Below are positions 9,376 to 18,240 of a stretch of 64,000 nucleotides of DNA, piece by piece. How positions within the stretch are numbered: position 1 is the stretch's first letter; each line of letters begins with the position of its first letter. Made by a program: the position numbers and the translations under genes. The DNA is from Allobosea sp. GTDB lineage: Bacteria > Pseudomonadota > Alphaproteobacteria > Rhizobiales > Beijerinckiaceae. The notes below the pieces were generated by a model that was not told the origin of the DNA, did not search any database, and saw only the letters and a list, made by a program, of their open reading frames with translations. The DNA lies in NCBI RefSeq assembly GCF_030695125.1, contig NZ_JAUYTP010000073.1:1-64000 (forward strand). The letters are read 5' to 3'.

Positions 9376-10374
9376 TCAGCCTCCGAAACGGTCTCGCCAG
9401 GCCGGCAGGGCGCCCGCGAAGGGCAGGGCGGTGGCGGCATGGACTCCGCGCGCGACGGCCCGCGCCAGGACATCGGCGGCGGTGGCGCAGAGTTCGGTCA
9501 GCGCGAAGGCGTCCGAGGGGGCGCCGCTGTGGCCGGTCGCTGCGGCGAAGACGATGTCGCCGTCGAGCGCGCCATGGGAGGGGCGCAAGGCGCGCGCCAG
9601 CCCGTCATGGGCTGCGAGCGCGAGGCGCTTGCACTGCGCCTTGGTCAGCACCGCGTCTGTCGCGACCAGGGCGATCGTGGTGTTCTGGCCCGTCCCGCCC
9701 TTGAACGCGAGGGCGAGATCGGCGGCCGAGATGCCGGCCGGCCAGCCGCGCCCGCCGAACTCACTGTCGCGCTCATAGGGCGCCGCCCAGAAATGCGGCC
9801 CGTTGCCGATCGTCGCCGTGCCGACCGCATTGACCGCGACGAGCGCGCCGACGATCTGTCCGGTCGCGGCCCGCGCGCTGGCGGAGCCGATACCGCCCTT
9901 GAGATGGGCGGTGGTGGCGCCGTAGCCGGCGCCGGCCGTGCCCAGGGCGAAGTCGGCGGCGGCGCTGGCGGCAGCCTGCGCGCCCAGCCGGCGATAGGGC
10001 GATTCCAGCCCGCCCTTCGCCCAGGGCTTGTCGCCGCCATTGAGCAGGTCGAACAGGATCGCCTGCGGGACGATCGGCACATGCAGGGGGCCGATCGGGA
10101 AGCCGCGGCCCTGGCTCGCCAGATGCGCCATCACGCCGTCGGCCGCCGCCAGCCCCCAGGCCGAGCCGCCCGAGAGCACGATCGCGTCGACATGCTCGAC
10201 CGTCATCTCCGGCTCGAGCAAAGCCGTCTCGCGCACGCCGGGCGCGCCGCCGAGGATCGCGACCGAGGCCACCGTCGGGCGCTCGAACAGGGCGACGGTG
10301 ACGCCGGTGGCCGCGGCGGCGTCATGGGCCTGTCCGACGCGCAGGCCGCGGACATCGGTGATGAGATTGCGCAT
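9376..10374 (-). CDS. P1/S58 family peptidase (DmpA-like aminopeptidase)
   Basis: A 332-residue N-terminal-nucleophile-type peptidase of the DmpA/BapA class, which matures by self-cleavage and then removes N-terminal residues or hydrolyses beta-amino-acid peptides. Landmarks are ITDVRGLRVGQAHD at the N-terminus, LSGGSAWGLAAADGV, and the NTTIALVATDA block, which probably holds the autocleavage site and nucleophilic Thr. No signal peptide is seen, so it should be cytoplasmic. It reads toward the ATP12 gene with a 32-base gap. The physiological substrate is unknown. Confidence 0.85.
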   Translation of the reverse strand: MRNLITDVRGLRVGQAHDAAAATGVTVALFERPTVASVAILGGAPGVRETALLEPEMTVEHVDAIVLSGGSAWGLAAADGVMAHLASQGRGFPIGPLHVPIVPQAILFDLLNGGDKPWAKGGLESPYRRLGAQAAASAAADFALGTAGAGYGATTAHLKGGIGSASARAATGQIVGALVAVNAVGTATIGNGPHFWAAPYERDSEFGGRGWPAGISAADLALAFKGGTGQNTTIALVATDAVLTKAQCKRLALAAHDGLARALRPSHGALDGDIVFAAATGHSGAPSDAFALTELCATAADVLARAVARGVHAATALPFAGALPAWRDRFGG

Positions 10375-10558
10375 CGGTCTCGGGAGCGGCGGGAGGGTCG
10401 GGAACGCAGCAGGCCTCGGGGCGTTACATTACCGACTGTTCATGATTGCGCCACCGCAAGGACAGAGCCTCAGGCCCAAGGTAATCGACATCGCGGCCCG
10501 GCTTTCCAAGACCCGCTCAGCGACTGTTCCCATCCGCCGACCCCACGGGAGATTCCGC

Positions 10559-11227
10559 ATGAAACCCATCGCCCTGTTCGCCGCCACCTCCATCGCCGCG
10601 CTGGCCGCGAGCTTCGCCATCGCGCAGCCCCAGCCCGTCCCGCCCGCTGGCGGCGAGCGCGACGGCCCGCGCCAGGAGCGATCCGAGCGTTCGGACCGCT
10701 CCGAGACCCGAGAGCAGCGCCGTGCCGAACGGCGCGAGCAGCGCGGCGAGCGCATGCAGGAGCGCCTCAACGAGCGCCTCGCCAGCCTGCGCGCCGACAT
10801 GAAACTGAAGCCCGAGCAGGTGCCGCTGTTCGACGCCGTCGAAGGCGTCATCAAGAAGCGCGCCGAGGAGCGCCAGGCCGGTTGGTCGGCGATGCGCGAG
10901 CAGCGCGAGAGCTTCCGCGACGCCGACCTGATGGAAAAGCTCGACATGATGTCGGGCCGCCAGGGCGAGCGCGCCGCGCGCTCCAAGGAACTCGCCGATG
11001 CCGTGCGCCCGCTCTGGGCGACGCTGAGCGACCCGCAGAAGACCGTGGCCCGCCGCGCCGTGCGCGAGGCGATGGCGGAAGGCCGCGGCATGATGCGGCG
11101 CATGCACAACGAGATGCGCGACGGCAGGGGCGACCGGATGGACGACAACCGCGGCGGCCGCGGGCACCATGACGGCGACCACGGCCCGCGCCGCTGGCGT
11201 GAAGAGGGTGGCGATCGCCGCGGCTGA
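10559..11227 (+). CDS. Spy/CpxP-like LTXXQ-type periplasmic protein
   Basis: A 222-residue secreted protein. A signal peptide is clear (MKPIALFAATSIAALAASFA, ending in AQP). The mature part is highly charged and helical, starting with an Arg/Glu-rich segment, then a core (ERLASLRADMKLKPEQVPLF, later LWATLSDPQKTVARR) that resembles the repeated LTxxQ helices of Spy/CpxP chaperones. The tail is rich in Gly, Asp, His and Arg. The likely role is a periplasmic folding or envelope-stress chaperone, possibly metal-binding through the tail. The monocistronic unit ends at a strong terminator. Confidence 0.7.
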   Translation: MKPIALFAATSIAALAASFAIAQPQPVPPAGGERDGPRQERSERSDRSETREQRRAERREQRGERMQERLNERLASLRADMKLKPEQVPLFDAVEGVIKKRAEERQAGWSAMREQRESFRDADLMEKLDMMSGRQGERAARSKELADAVRPLWATLSDPQKTVARRAVREAMAEGRGMMRRMHNEMRDGRGDRMDDNRGGRGHHDGDHGPRRWREEGGDRRG

Positions 11228-11251
11228 TCGCCAGCCGTTTCGACCGATCAG

Positions 11252-11279
11252 GGGGCGGCTCGCGAGAGCCGCCCTTTTT
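11252..11279 (+). terminator. Rho-independent terminator of Spy-like gene
   Basis: GGGCGGCTC pairs perfectly with GAGCCGCCC around a GCGA tetraloop and is followed by TTTTT on the plus strand, starting 24 bases after the stop codon. This is a strong intrinsic terminator. Confidence 0.9.
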
Positions 11280-11300
11280 CGTGCGGAGTCCGCAGGCCCG

Positions 11301-11543
11301 TCAGGTGCCGACGGCGTCGGTGACGCATTTCTTGGTGAAGCTGGTCTTGGCGGCGCCGAACAGCTTCTTGTCCGCCGCCTGCTTGTCGCAGGCCGCGCCG
11401 GCATCCTTCTCGCATTTGGTCAGGAAGCTGGTCTTGGCCGCCCCGGCGAGCTTCTTGTCGCCCGCCTGGACGGCGCAGCTCTGCGCCTGGGCAAAGGTCG
11501 AAAGGCAGGTCAGGGCCAGAGCCGCTATCAGGGTCTTCGTCAT
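11301..11543 (-). CDS. PsiF-repeat-like small secreted protein
   Basis: An 80-residue protein with a signal peptide (MTKTLIAALALTCLSTFAQA, then Q/S). The mature part is two copies of a short unit: C-x-Q-A, two or three residues, K-K-L-x-G-A-A-K-T-S-F, three residues, C. The cysteine pairs suggest two disulfide-bonded helical hairpins in the periplasm. This pattern resembles the PsiF repeat family, named from a phosphate-starvation-inducible gene; the function is unknown. The start chosen gives a clean signal peptide, while an upstream Met would add 44 poor residues. Confidence 0.75.
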   Translation of the reverse strand: MTKTLIAALALTCLSTFAQAQSCAVQAGDKKLAGAAKTSFLTKCEKDAGAACDKQAADKKLFGAAKTSFTKKCVTDAVGT

Positions 11544-11788
11544 CGCAGGGGTTCCCGGCTGGTGATTCGCGAGGGTCGCCCGTCGAGCCTCGACCTGCGC
11601 GCAGCCGAGGGCAAGCGGCATTTGCACGCTCCTCCGCCGCAATCTCGCCTCAGCCCCTAACGCGCTGGAAAACAAAGCGGAAACGGCCGTTTACCTTAAG
11701 CGTTCAACTTCGATTCATGTGTTTCTGTTTACCTATCGGAAGTGATTGCGAAACAAACTCGCACCATGACCGTGATGAGGGAAACGCC

Positions 11789-11941
11789 ATGAAGACACCA
11801 TGGTTGATCTGGGGAATGCGGGGCTTCATCGGCCTCGTCTTCGTCGCGAGCCTGTTTGGCCCCTATGCGCTGTCGATCCTGATCGGCTGCCTGGGGCTGG
11901 GCTGCTATTATTTCCGCGACGAGGTCGGCTCGCATCTGTGA
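11789..11941 (+). CDS. Small membrane protein, hypothetical
   Basis: A 50-residue protein of two hydrophobic segments (about residues 11-25 and 28-40), ending in YYFRDEVGSHL. A GAGGGAAA ribosome-binding sequence lies just ahead of the ATG. I recognise no family. The size, hydrophobicity and good translation signal suggest a real small membrane protein; the upstream in-frame ATG would add 24 unconvincing residues. Function unknown. Confidence 0.55.
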   Translation: MKTPWLIWGMRGFIGLVFVASLFGPYALSILIGCLGLGCYYFRDEVGSHL

Positions 11942-12021
11942 GCGCCGGGAGGTCTGCTTCCGGCCCTTCGGCTTGATCCAGCGCAAGGGCATGCCCGCCG
12001 GTCTGCGGTAGCCCGGCGGGC

Positions 12022-12606
12022 ATGATCTCCACCGGTTTTCTCCTGGGTCTCGCGCTCCTGCTCGCCACGCCGGGGCCGACCAACACGCTGCTGGCGGTCG
12101 CGGGCGCCACGCAGCCCTTGCGCGCGGCGGCCGGGCTCCTGCTGGCCGAACTCTGCGCCTATCTCGCCGCGGTCGTCCTGTTCGGAGCCCTGATCCTGTG
12201 GCTCGGCGACGGGATCGAGGCGATCCGCCCGGCCTTGCAGGGGGCGGCTGCGCTCTATCTCGCCCTGGCGGCCGTGCGGATGTGGCGGGCGCGCGGCGAG
12301 GTGGCTGCCGGCGCCGCGGTCGCGCCCCGGCAGATTCTCGCGACGACGCTGCTCAACCCCAAGACGCTGATCATTGCGCTGGTGCTGATGCCGGCCGGCT
12401 GGAGCGGGCAGGGCGCGGTCGCCGCCACCCATCTGGCGGCGATGGCGCTGATGATCCCGCTCGCGGGCGGGGCCTGGTTCCTCGGCGGGCGCGGGCTCGC
12501 CAGAGCGGCGGGCTCGCGCCTGCGCCGCGCCATCCCGAGCGCGTCCGCGGTGCTGCTCGGGCTGTTCGCGATGGTGCTGGCCGGGCGGGCGCTGGCGGGC
12601 TGGTGA
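12022..12606 (+). CDS. LysE/RhtB family amino-acid exporter
   Basis: A 194-residue polytopic inner-membrane protein with about six hydrophobic segments. The N-terminal signature GLALLLATPGPTNTLLAVAG and the central LLNPKTLIIALVLMPAG are typical of LysE/RhtB exporters of amino acids and related metabolites. The loop between the two halves is Ala/Arg-rich. It converges on nnrU with a 28-base gap. The substrate cannot be inferred from neighbours. Confidence 0.82.
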   Translation: MISTGFLLGLALLLATPGPTNTLLAVAGATQPLRAAAGLLLAELCAYLAAVVLFGALILWLGDGIEAIRPALQGAAALYLALAAVRMWRARGEVAAGAAVAPRQILATTLLNPKTLIIALVLMPAGWSGQGAVAATHLAAMALMIPLAGGAWFLGGRGLARAAGSRLRRAIPSASAVLLGLFAMVLAGRALAGW

Positions 12607-12634
12607 GCGCGCCCGCACCCGGCGGCCTTTGGCC

Positions 12635-13222
12635 TCAGCGACCGGTGACCGACACGCCGATCAGCAGCGGGTGGAGCCAGAGCGCGAAGACGACATAGAG
12701 CACGAGCCCCGCGACGATCGCGATCACGTCGCGGCGGCCGAAGGCGACATTCGTCATGGCGGCGGCGCGGGCGATCTCCTCCGGCCGGCGCTTGACCGAA
12801 ATGCGCGCCATCACCGCCCAGGCCAGGAAGCCGCCAAACAGCAGCAGGCTGCCGAGATCGCCATTGGCGAGGAGATGGGCGGTGGCCCAGATCTTCACGG
12901 CCAGCAGCATCGGGTGCTTGACGCGCGACAGAAGCCAGGAGGGCCGCCGGCCGACGGCGAGCAGAATGAAGATCGGCAGGTTGAGCAGGAGCGCCAGATG
13001 CCGGGTCCAGACCGGCGGCTCCCAGACGACCGTGTAGCCGGCCGCACGCTGCAGCCCGTAGCCATAGATCAGCAGCCCGAAGCCGATGATCGAGACGGCC
13101 GAATACAGCCCCCGGTAGCCGCCCGCGCCAAAGCGCTCGATCAGCCTTGCGCGCAGATCGCGCTTCATCGTGACGGCGTGCATGCCGAGAAACAGGACGA
13201 GGCCGAGGATCAGGACGAGCAT
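12635..13222 (-). CDS. nnrU: NnrU family membrane protein
   Basis: A 195-residue integral membrane protein with five to six hydrophobic segments. The start (LILGLVLFLGMHAVTM) and the central block LLSRVKHPMLLAVKIWATAH, with its conserved His and Lys-Trp, match NnrU, first found beside nitrite/nitric oxide reductase genes and related to NnrU/isoprenoid-type methyltransferase membrane proteins. No denitrification genes are present here. The role is unclear; NnrU homologues also occur in carotenoid loci. Confidence 0.82.
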   Translation of the reverse strand: MLVLILGLVLFLGMHAVTMKRDLRARLIERFGAGGYRGLYSAVSIIGFGLLIYGYGLQRAAGYTVVWEPPVWTRHLALLLNLPIFILLAVGRRPSWLLSRVKHPMLLAVKIWATAHLLANGDLGSLLLFGGFLAWAVMARISVKRRPEEIARAAAMTNVAFGRRDVIAIVAGLVLYVVFALWLHPLLIGVSVTGR

Positions 13223-13380
13223 GCGGGGACCGCCTCAGGTTGGAGTTGTTCCAACCATGGACTGGCGGGGTGGGGTTTGGCTATGGGGTGGTAGTGTCGG
13301 CGGTGGTCGAGCGGGCCGATCGGCGCAGACACCCTTCTGCTGATGTTCTCGTTGGTGCAAATTTGAGGCAAGCTATGCCT

Positions 13381-14748
13381 TCATCTGCCTTGCGAAGCCA
13401 AATACCTCGCTCGAAGATGAACCGCCGTTTGGTCGATGCTGGGGTAAACACTCATCGCATTGATGTTTAGGCTGTTCAGTTGTTTGAGAATTTCCCTCTT
13501 ATTTTGAATGGATACGCGATTTATTTCAATCCCATCCTGTCCGTATTCAGGCAGTGTGGCTTCGTGGCCAAACAACAAGAATGCGCCCGACTGAGATTTT
13601 ATTCTAGTATTATTGCGTTTGGCCTTTACGCAAATTATCGATCTGAGGTCGTCTGGTGCGATCCTCGCTTCAAAAAAACCTTTTTCAGATTTGATATGGT
13701 GAAGCAATTTGAGTGCGGATTGAGTCTGATTAAAAATATCTACTTCGAGATTTAAATCTAGCGAATTCTTTTGATCGTATGTTAGATTTGAAATATTAGA
13801 TATACAACTTACTGTATCAGAGTCATAATATTTCATGTTATCTTCTTTTACATGAAAAATAATGACTTCACCATCGACATCGAGTGGTTCGGGATCGCTG
13901 TGGCACGCAAAAAACAGCGCAACAAGGGGGTTGCTGGATATATCAAGTAGTCGAGTTGGTAGTCTGTAATGTTGCATTCTTACTAGCCTATCGAAACAAT
14001 ATTGATCAGATTGAAAATCGTCATAATGAGCAATAAGAAGTTCTTTGCAGAGTCGATCTTCGCTGGGCAGGAACTGCCATCCTCCATCAGCCCTGCGCCG
14101 AAACAGCGAGGGCGTGAGCTCAAATTGCGAATTTTCATGCCCTCGAAAGAATGTTTCGGTATCCTCTTTGGCTGCTAGACTATAAAGTATTTGCAGGAAT
14201 TGTTCCACGCTGTCAGCCGTGCCAATTATTTTCTTGGTGCGCGGAGGCGGTTCAGTCAATATTGCGGCTGCATTGGGGGCCAGTTGTGCTTGGACTGCTT
14301 CTCTGAGTTCTGGCTTGATTTCTCCGAGCCGCGCTAGAATTTGATTTGCATCTCCCACCCTAACGGCCCAATGCGTGCGATAAAGCTGAAAGCCGCTGGC
14401 GTCGAAGACTTCACGTGCCGCCTCTATGTCAGAGAACGTCACATCTCCAAAATCGATTATCGTCGTGAACGACGTGGATACTTCCTTTGGGCTTACGGTG
14501 GTGTTTTCGATTACCCCATACTTTATCAGCATGGAGGCGGATCCCTTGGCGCGTTCAATTTCCGTACAAAGAAACGTGGGGATGCTTTCAAGGAAGGCGA
14601 TTGAGCTTGGCTCAAGATTTTCGAGGCGCTTAGCTATATCGCTAGGCGTGTATTCAAACATTCGCCCCCGTGTCATCCCAATTAGGCCAACCGGGTCTTC
14701 AACCATTTCGCGTGCGCCAAAGGCGATATAATTGAAATTCTCGGACAT
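13381..14748 (-). CDS. FRG-domain protein, AT-rich, probably acquired
   Basis: A 455-residue soluble protein. The C-terminal half carries an FRG domain: Phe201-Arg202-Gly203-His204 and the signature MQHYRLPTRLLD (258-269) followed by NPLVALFFAC. FRG domains are named for this motif and occur in poorly characterised proteins, including ones in mobile and defence loci. The first 170 residues are an extension I do not recognise. The gene is far more AT-rich than anything else in the window (TTT, AAA, ATA and TTA codons are frequent), which indicates recent transfer. It is a lone gene between nnrU and rpsD with no integrase or visible direct repeats. A defence or toxin role is plausible but unproven. 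Confidence 0.8.
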   Translation of the reverse strand: MSENFNYIAFGAREMVEDPVGLIGMTRGRMFEYTPSDIAKRLENLEPSSIAFLESIPTFLCTEIERAKGSASMLIKYGVIENTTVSPKEVSTSFTTIIDFGDVTFSDIEAAREVFDASGFQLYRTHWAVRVGDANQILARLGEIKPELREAVQAQLAPNAAAILTEPPPRTKKIIGTADSVEQFLQILYSLAAKEDTETFFRGHENSQFELTPSLFRRRADGGWQFLPSEDRLCKELLIAHYDDFQSDQYCFDRLVRMQHYRLPTRLLDISSNPLVALFFACHSDPEPLDVDGEVIIFHVKEDNMKYYDSDTVSCISNISNLTYDQKNSLDLNLEVDIFNQTQSALKLLHHIKSEKGFFEARIAPDDLRSIICVKAKRNNTRIKSQSGAFLLFGHEATLPEYGQDGIEINRVSIQNKREILKQLNSLNINAMSVYPSIDQTAVHLRARYLASQGR

Positions 14749-14928
14749 CTGCCCTCGTTCCAGCCTGCGCGTAGGGTCATTAGATCTGGGTTAGCAGCAT
14801 ACTGCAACAACTCGCATTAGCGAGGATGACGTCGTGAGAGCGACAAATGTCTGCATGCCAATTATCATTGGTGGCTGCAACAACAGTTGCATCTGAACGG
14901 AGCGTGAGCCGCACACCAAGTGTGTAAC

Positions 14929-14961
14929 AAAAAAGGGGACGGCGATTGCTCGCCATCCCCC
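14929..14961 (-). terminator. rpsD terminator
   Basis: On the minus strand GGGGA-T-GGCGA pairs with TCGCC-G-TCCCC and is followed by six T residues, about 45 bases past the rpsD stop. A second GC hairpin (ACGGGCC/GGCCCGT, 14977-14994) sits immediately after the stop codon. Together they form a strong termination region and mark the boundary of the AT-rich insertion. Confidence 0.88.
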
Positions 14962-15004
14962 AGAATAATCCGGCCAACGGGCCTTGCGGCCCGTCTCCGT
15001 TCGA

Positions 15005-15622
15005 TCAGCGCGAGTAGAACTCGATGACCAGGTTCGGTTCCATCTGCACCGCATAGGGCACGTCCGTCAGCGTCGGCGTGCGGGTGAAGGTGGCGGTCGA
15101 CTTGTTGTGGTCGGTGTCGAGATAATCGGGCACGTCGCGCTCGGCGAGACCGGCCGACTCGATGACGATGGCGAGCTGGCGGGAGCTCTCCTTGACCGCG
15201 ATCACGTCACCCGGCTTGACCTGGTAGGAAGCGATGTTGACCCGCTTGCCGTTGACCGTGATGTGGCCGTGGTTGACGAACTGACGGGCGGCGAAGACCG
15301 TCGGCACGAACTTGGCGCGGTAGATCACGGCGTCCAGGCGGCGCTCGAGCAGGCCGATCAGGTTCTCGCCCGAGTCGCCCTTCAGGCGGATCGCCTCGGC
15401 GTAGTAGCGGCGGAACTGCTTCTCGGAGATCGAGCCGTAATAGCCCTTCAGCTTCTGCTTGGCGCGCAGCTGCGTGCCGAAGTCGGACGGCTTGCCCTTG
15501 CGGCGCTGGCCGTGCTGGCCGGGGCCGTATTCGCGGCGGTTGACCGGGGACTTCGGGCGGCCCCAGATGTTCTGACCGAGGCGGCGGTCAATCTTGTATT
15601 TCGCCTCATGGCGCTTCGACAT
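15005..15622 (-). CDS. rpsD: 30S ribosomal protein S4
   Basis: A 205-residue ribosomal protein that starts 16S rRNA assembly of the 30S body. The N-terminus ([20 protein letters not shown]) and [19 protein letters not shown] are characteristic, and the S4 RNA-binding domain follows ([37 protein letters not shown]). The start is at MSKRH; an upstream in-frame Met is out of keeping with the family length. It is a single-gene unit, as in many alphaproteobacteria where rpsD is separated from the alpha operon. Confidence 0.98.
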   Translation of the reverse strand: MSKRHEAKYKIDRRLGQNIWGRPKSPVNRREYGPGQHGQRRKGKPSDFGTQLRAKQKLKGYYGSISEKQFRRYYAEAIRLKGDSGENLIGLLERRLDAVIYRAKFVPTVFAARQFVNHGHITVNGKRVNIASYQVKPGDVIAVKESSRQLAIVIESAGLAERDVPDYLDTDHNKSTATFTRTPTLTDVPYAVQMEPNLVIEFYSR

Positions 15623-16082
15623 ATCGCGTGTCCTCGTGAGTTCGCGAGTTGAGGACCGCGCCCTCCTGCTCTCCCGCATGGGGCGGGAGCGACAGATCCG
15701 GCTTCCGAAGAAAGCGGATCACGGGTGCGGAAAAAGCCACGCGGGCCTTTTGGGCCCGCGCGACGCCGGCTTAGAACCATGCGGGGCGGGGTTTGTCAAA
15801 CCCGGAGGGGGCGGGCGGTGCCTGTCTCCCGCCATGTCGGGCCTCCCTCGCGCGTCATCCTGGACTTCGCGTAAGCGAAGGCCGGGATCCATCGGGGGGC
15901 GCCGGGGCCTCCGATGGATCCCGGTCGACCTGCGGTCGCCCAGGATGACGGGGCGGGGTCGGGGAGGGTGGGAGCGGGCCCGTCTATCCCTATACATGGC
16001 GCCCCTGCGCGCGCTGCCCTCGCGCGGCGGGCTGCGACCTGCCACGATCCCGCTGCTTCCGATTCCGACTGAAGGTAGAGCC
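15623..16082. other. Intergenic region with rpsD promoter side and palindromic element
   Basis: This 460-base gap lies between the divergent rpsD and dipeptidase genes. It should contain both promoters. It also holds a long palindromic repeat at 15853-15950 (listed separately). I see no additional gene; the long open frame running through it in phase with the dipeptidase is translated repeat sequence. Confidence 0.6.
15853..15950. repeat. Long intergenic palindrome, type A
   Basis: Outer arms CGTCATCCTGG / CCAGGATGACG and inner arms CCGGGATCCATC / GATGGATCCCGG form an extended cruciform-capable element with an additional small hairpin (CTTCGC/GCGAAG). Four further type A elements occur at 28799, 31525, 42495 and 60761. 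Confidence 0.85.
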
Positions 16083-17222
16083 ATGGCCCTCGCCAAACCG
16101 CCCGTCCAGGACAATGCCTATGCCGCCGCGCTCGCGCTGCTCGACCGCGCCCCGATGATCGACGGGCATAACGACCTGCCCTATGTCATCCGGCTCGACC
16201 GCATGGCGAAGGGCGATGTCGGCCTCTACGACCTGACCAAGGTTCATGAGAAGGGCGACACCGATATCCCGCGGATGCAGGACGGCAAGCTCGCAGCGCA
16301 GTTCTTCGCGGCCTATGTCCCGCCCAAGCATCCCAAGCCGGCGGGCTTCGCGCTCGCCCAGATCGCGCTGATGCGCGACATCCTCAAGCGCCATGCCGAC
16401 GTGTTCCGCCCCGGGCTCTCCGCCGCCGATGTGATGGCGGCGAAGGCTGAAGGACGCATCGCGCTGTTCATGACGATCGAGAACGGCACGGCGCTCGACG
16501 GCGAACTCGACGCGCTCGACGCCTACCACGACCTCGGCGTCCGGCTGATGACGCTGTGCCACAATGACAGCCATGACTGGTGCGATTCCGCCACCGACAT
16601 GCCCCGCCACAACGGGCTGACGGGTTTCGGCAAGGCGGTGATCGGCCGGATGAACAAGCTCGGCATGGTCGTCGACCTCGCCCATGTCTCGCCCAAGGTG
16701 ATGCATGACACCCTCGACGTGACGCGCGCGCCGGTGGTCTGGTCGCATTCCAACGCGTTTTCGCTGTGCGACCACCCGCGCAACGTCCCCGACGACGTGC
16801 TCGACCGGGTTGCGGGCAATGGCGGCGTGGTGATGGCGACCTTCGTGCCGGACTTCATCAGCCAGGCCTCGCGCGACTGGCACCGCCCGGCGAAGGACCA
16901 GTTCGGCAAGACGCCGGACGGGCTCGACCACGAGAAGGCCGAGGCCGAGATCGCCGCCAAGGCCGGCCCGCGCCCCAAAGCGACGCTGGCGCAGTATTGC
17001 GACCATCTCGACTATCTCAGCCAGCGCATCGGCCACGACCATGTCGGCATCGGCTCGGATTTCTTCGGCTGGATCAACCCCGACGGGCTGGAAGATACGA
17101 GCGTCTTCCCGGCGCTGATCGCCGAGCTGATCCGGCGCGGCTGGTCTGAAAGCGATCTCGAAAAGCTCGCCGGCGGCAACACGCTGCGGGTGCTGGCGGC
17201 GGTCGAGGCGGCGGCGGGCTGA
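16083..17222 (+). CDS. Membrane-dipeptidase-type zinc peptidase (family M19)
   Basis: A 379-residue metallopeptidase of the renal dipeptidase family, which hydrolyses dipeptides, sometimes with D-amino acids, using a binuclear zinc site. The metal-binding entry motif DGHNDLPYVI is near residues 23-32; further landmarks are FMTIENGTALDGELD, TLCHNDSHDWCDSA, VDLAHVSPKVMHDTLD, WSHSNAFSLCDHPRN and HVGIGSDFFGW near the C-terminus. No signal peptide is present, so the enzyme is cytoplasmic. The ATG follows a GAAGGTAGAG sequence; a longer open frame upstream runs through a repeat and is not coding. Confidence 0.92.
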   Translation: MALAKPPVQDNAYAAALALLDRAPMIDGHNDLPYVIRLDRMAKGDVGLYDLTKVHEKGDTDIPRMQDGKLAAQFFAAYVPPKHPKPAGFALAQIALMRDILKRHADVFRPGLSAADVMAAKAEGRIALFMTIENGTALDGELDALDAYHDLGVRLMTLCHNDSHDWCDSATDMPRHNGLTGFGKAVIGRMNKLGMVVDLAHVSPKVMHDTLDVTRAPVVWSHSNAFSLCDHPRNVPDDVLDRVAGNGGVVMATFVPDFISQASRDWHRPAKDQFGKTPDGLDHEKAEAEIAAKAGPRPKATLAQYCDHLDYLSQRIGHDHVGIGSDFFGWINPDGLEDTSVFPALIAELIRRGWSESDLEKLAGGNTLRVLAAVEAAAG

Positions 17223-17234
17223 GGGCTGAGCCGC

Positions 17235-17324
17235 CATGGTCGGGCTCGTCCCGACCATCCACGTCGTCTCGCGGCGAGGGCGATGTTCGAGACGTGGATG
17301 CTCGCCACAAGGGCGAGCATGACG
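17235..17324. repeat. Three-hairpin palindromic element, type C
   Basis: ATGGTCGGG/CCCGACCAT, then GACGT arms, then ATGCTCGCC/GGCGAGCAT form three consecutive stem-loops directly behind the dipeptidase gene. A related element lies at 51789-51880. Confidence 0.75.
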
Positions 17325-17404
17325 GTTGAGGCTTGACCCCATGCCTCCTTGGGGCGATTCCCCGGTCGCTCCCGCGCTCGGCGGGGTTGACGAGACCTGA
17401 AAAC

Positions 17405-18214
17405 ATGCCCGGTTCCGGCACCGACCATACCCGCCCGCCTGCGACGGCGCCCGCGCCCGTCATCATCCTGGTCGAGCCGCAGATGGCCGAGAACATCGGC
17501 ATGTGCGCGCGGGCCATGGCGAATTTCGGCCTGTCCGAGATGCGGCTGGTCGCCCCGCGCGACGGCTGGCCGAGCGGCGGCGGGCTGAAGAAGGGCGCCA
17601 CCGCGGCGGCCTCGGGCGCGACGCATATCCTGGAGCATGCGCGGCTTTATCCCAGCGCGGCCGAGGCCATCGCCGATCTCAACTTCGTGCTGGCGACGAC
17701 GGCGCGCGAGCGCGGCCAGATGAAGCGCGTGGTGACGCCGGCCGAGGCGATGCCGCCGATCGCGACGCGGATCGCGCAGAGCGAGCGCGTCGGCATCCTG
17801 TTCGGGCGCGAGCGCATCGGCCTGACCAATGAGGAGATCTCGTTTTCCGACGCGATCCTGACCTTTCCGGTCAATCCCGCCTTCGCGTCGCTGAACCTCG
17901 CGCAAGCCGTGCTGCTGGCGGGCTATGAGTGGTTCAAGGCGACCGACGGGCAGCCGCCCTTCCGCGAACACGCCGATTCCCCGCCGGCGACGCGGGCGAC
18001 GGTTTTGTCGATGTTCGACTATCTCGAATCCGAACTCGACCTCTGCGGCTTCTTCCCGCCCGGCAAGAAGCAGATCATGACCGCCAATCTGCGCGACATC
18101 CTGCACCGTCTGGCGATGACCGAGCAGGAGGCGCGCACGCTTCGCGGCGTGTTCAAGTCGCTGACCGAGGGGCCTCGGAGGCTGCGCGCGCCGAAGCCGG
18201 GCGAGGGGGAGTAG
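17405..18214 (+). CDS. trmJ: tRNA/rRNA 2'-O-methyltransferase, TrmJ-like
   Basis: A 269-residue SPOUT-class methyltransferase that most likely 2'-O-methylates position 32 of tRNAs using S-adenosylmethionine. SpoU-family motifs are visible: VEPQMAENIGMCARAMANFG near residues 23-42, LFGRERIGLTNEEI, and the knot motif FPVNPAFASLNLAQAV. The C-terminal extension (FFPPGKKQIMTANLRDILHR) matches TrmJ rather than the shorter TrmL. It is followed closely by the DUF2267 gene, probably in one transcript. Confidence 0.88.
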   Translation: MPGSGTDHTRPPATAPAPVIILVEPQMAENIGMCARAMANFGLSEMRLVAPRDGWPSGGGLKKGATAAASGATHILEHARLYPSAAEAIADLNFVLATTARERGQMKRVVTPAEAMPPIATRIAQSERVGILFGRERIGLTNEEISFSDAILTFPVNPAFASLNLAQAVLLAGYEWFKATDGQPPFREHADSPPATRATVLSMFDYLESELDLCGFFPPGKKQIMTANLRDILHRLAMTEQEARTLRGVFKSLTEGPRRLRAPKPGEGE

Positions 18215-18240
18215 CGCGCGGCGGCGCGCAGGAGAACGAC

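Noticed and set aside
13480..13755. A 91-codon plus-strand frame within the FRG gene
   Set aside because: It is antisense to the FRG coding region, which has clear family motifs, and has no recognisable features of its own.
15594..16082. An N-terminal extension of the dipeptidase reading frame
   Set aside because: It would translate a type A palindrome and the rpsD upstream region; the ATG at 16083 has a reasonable ribosome-binding sequence and gives the family's usual length.
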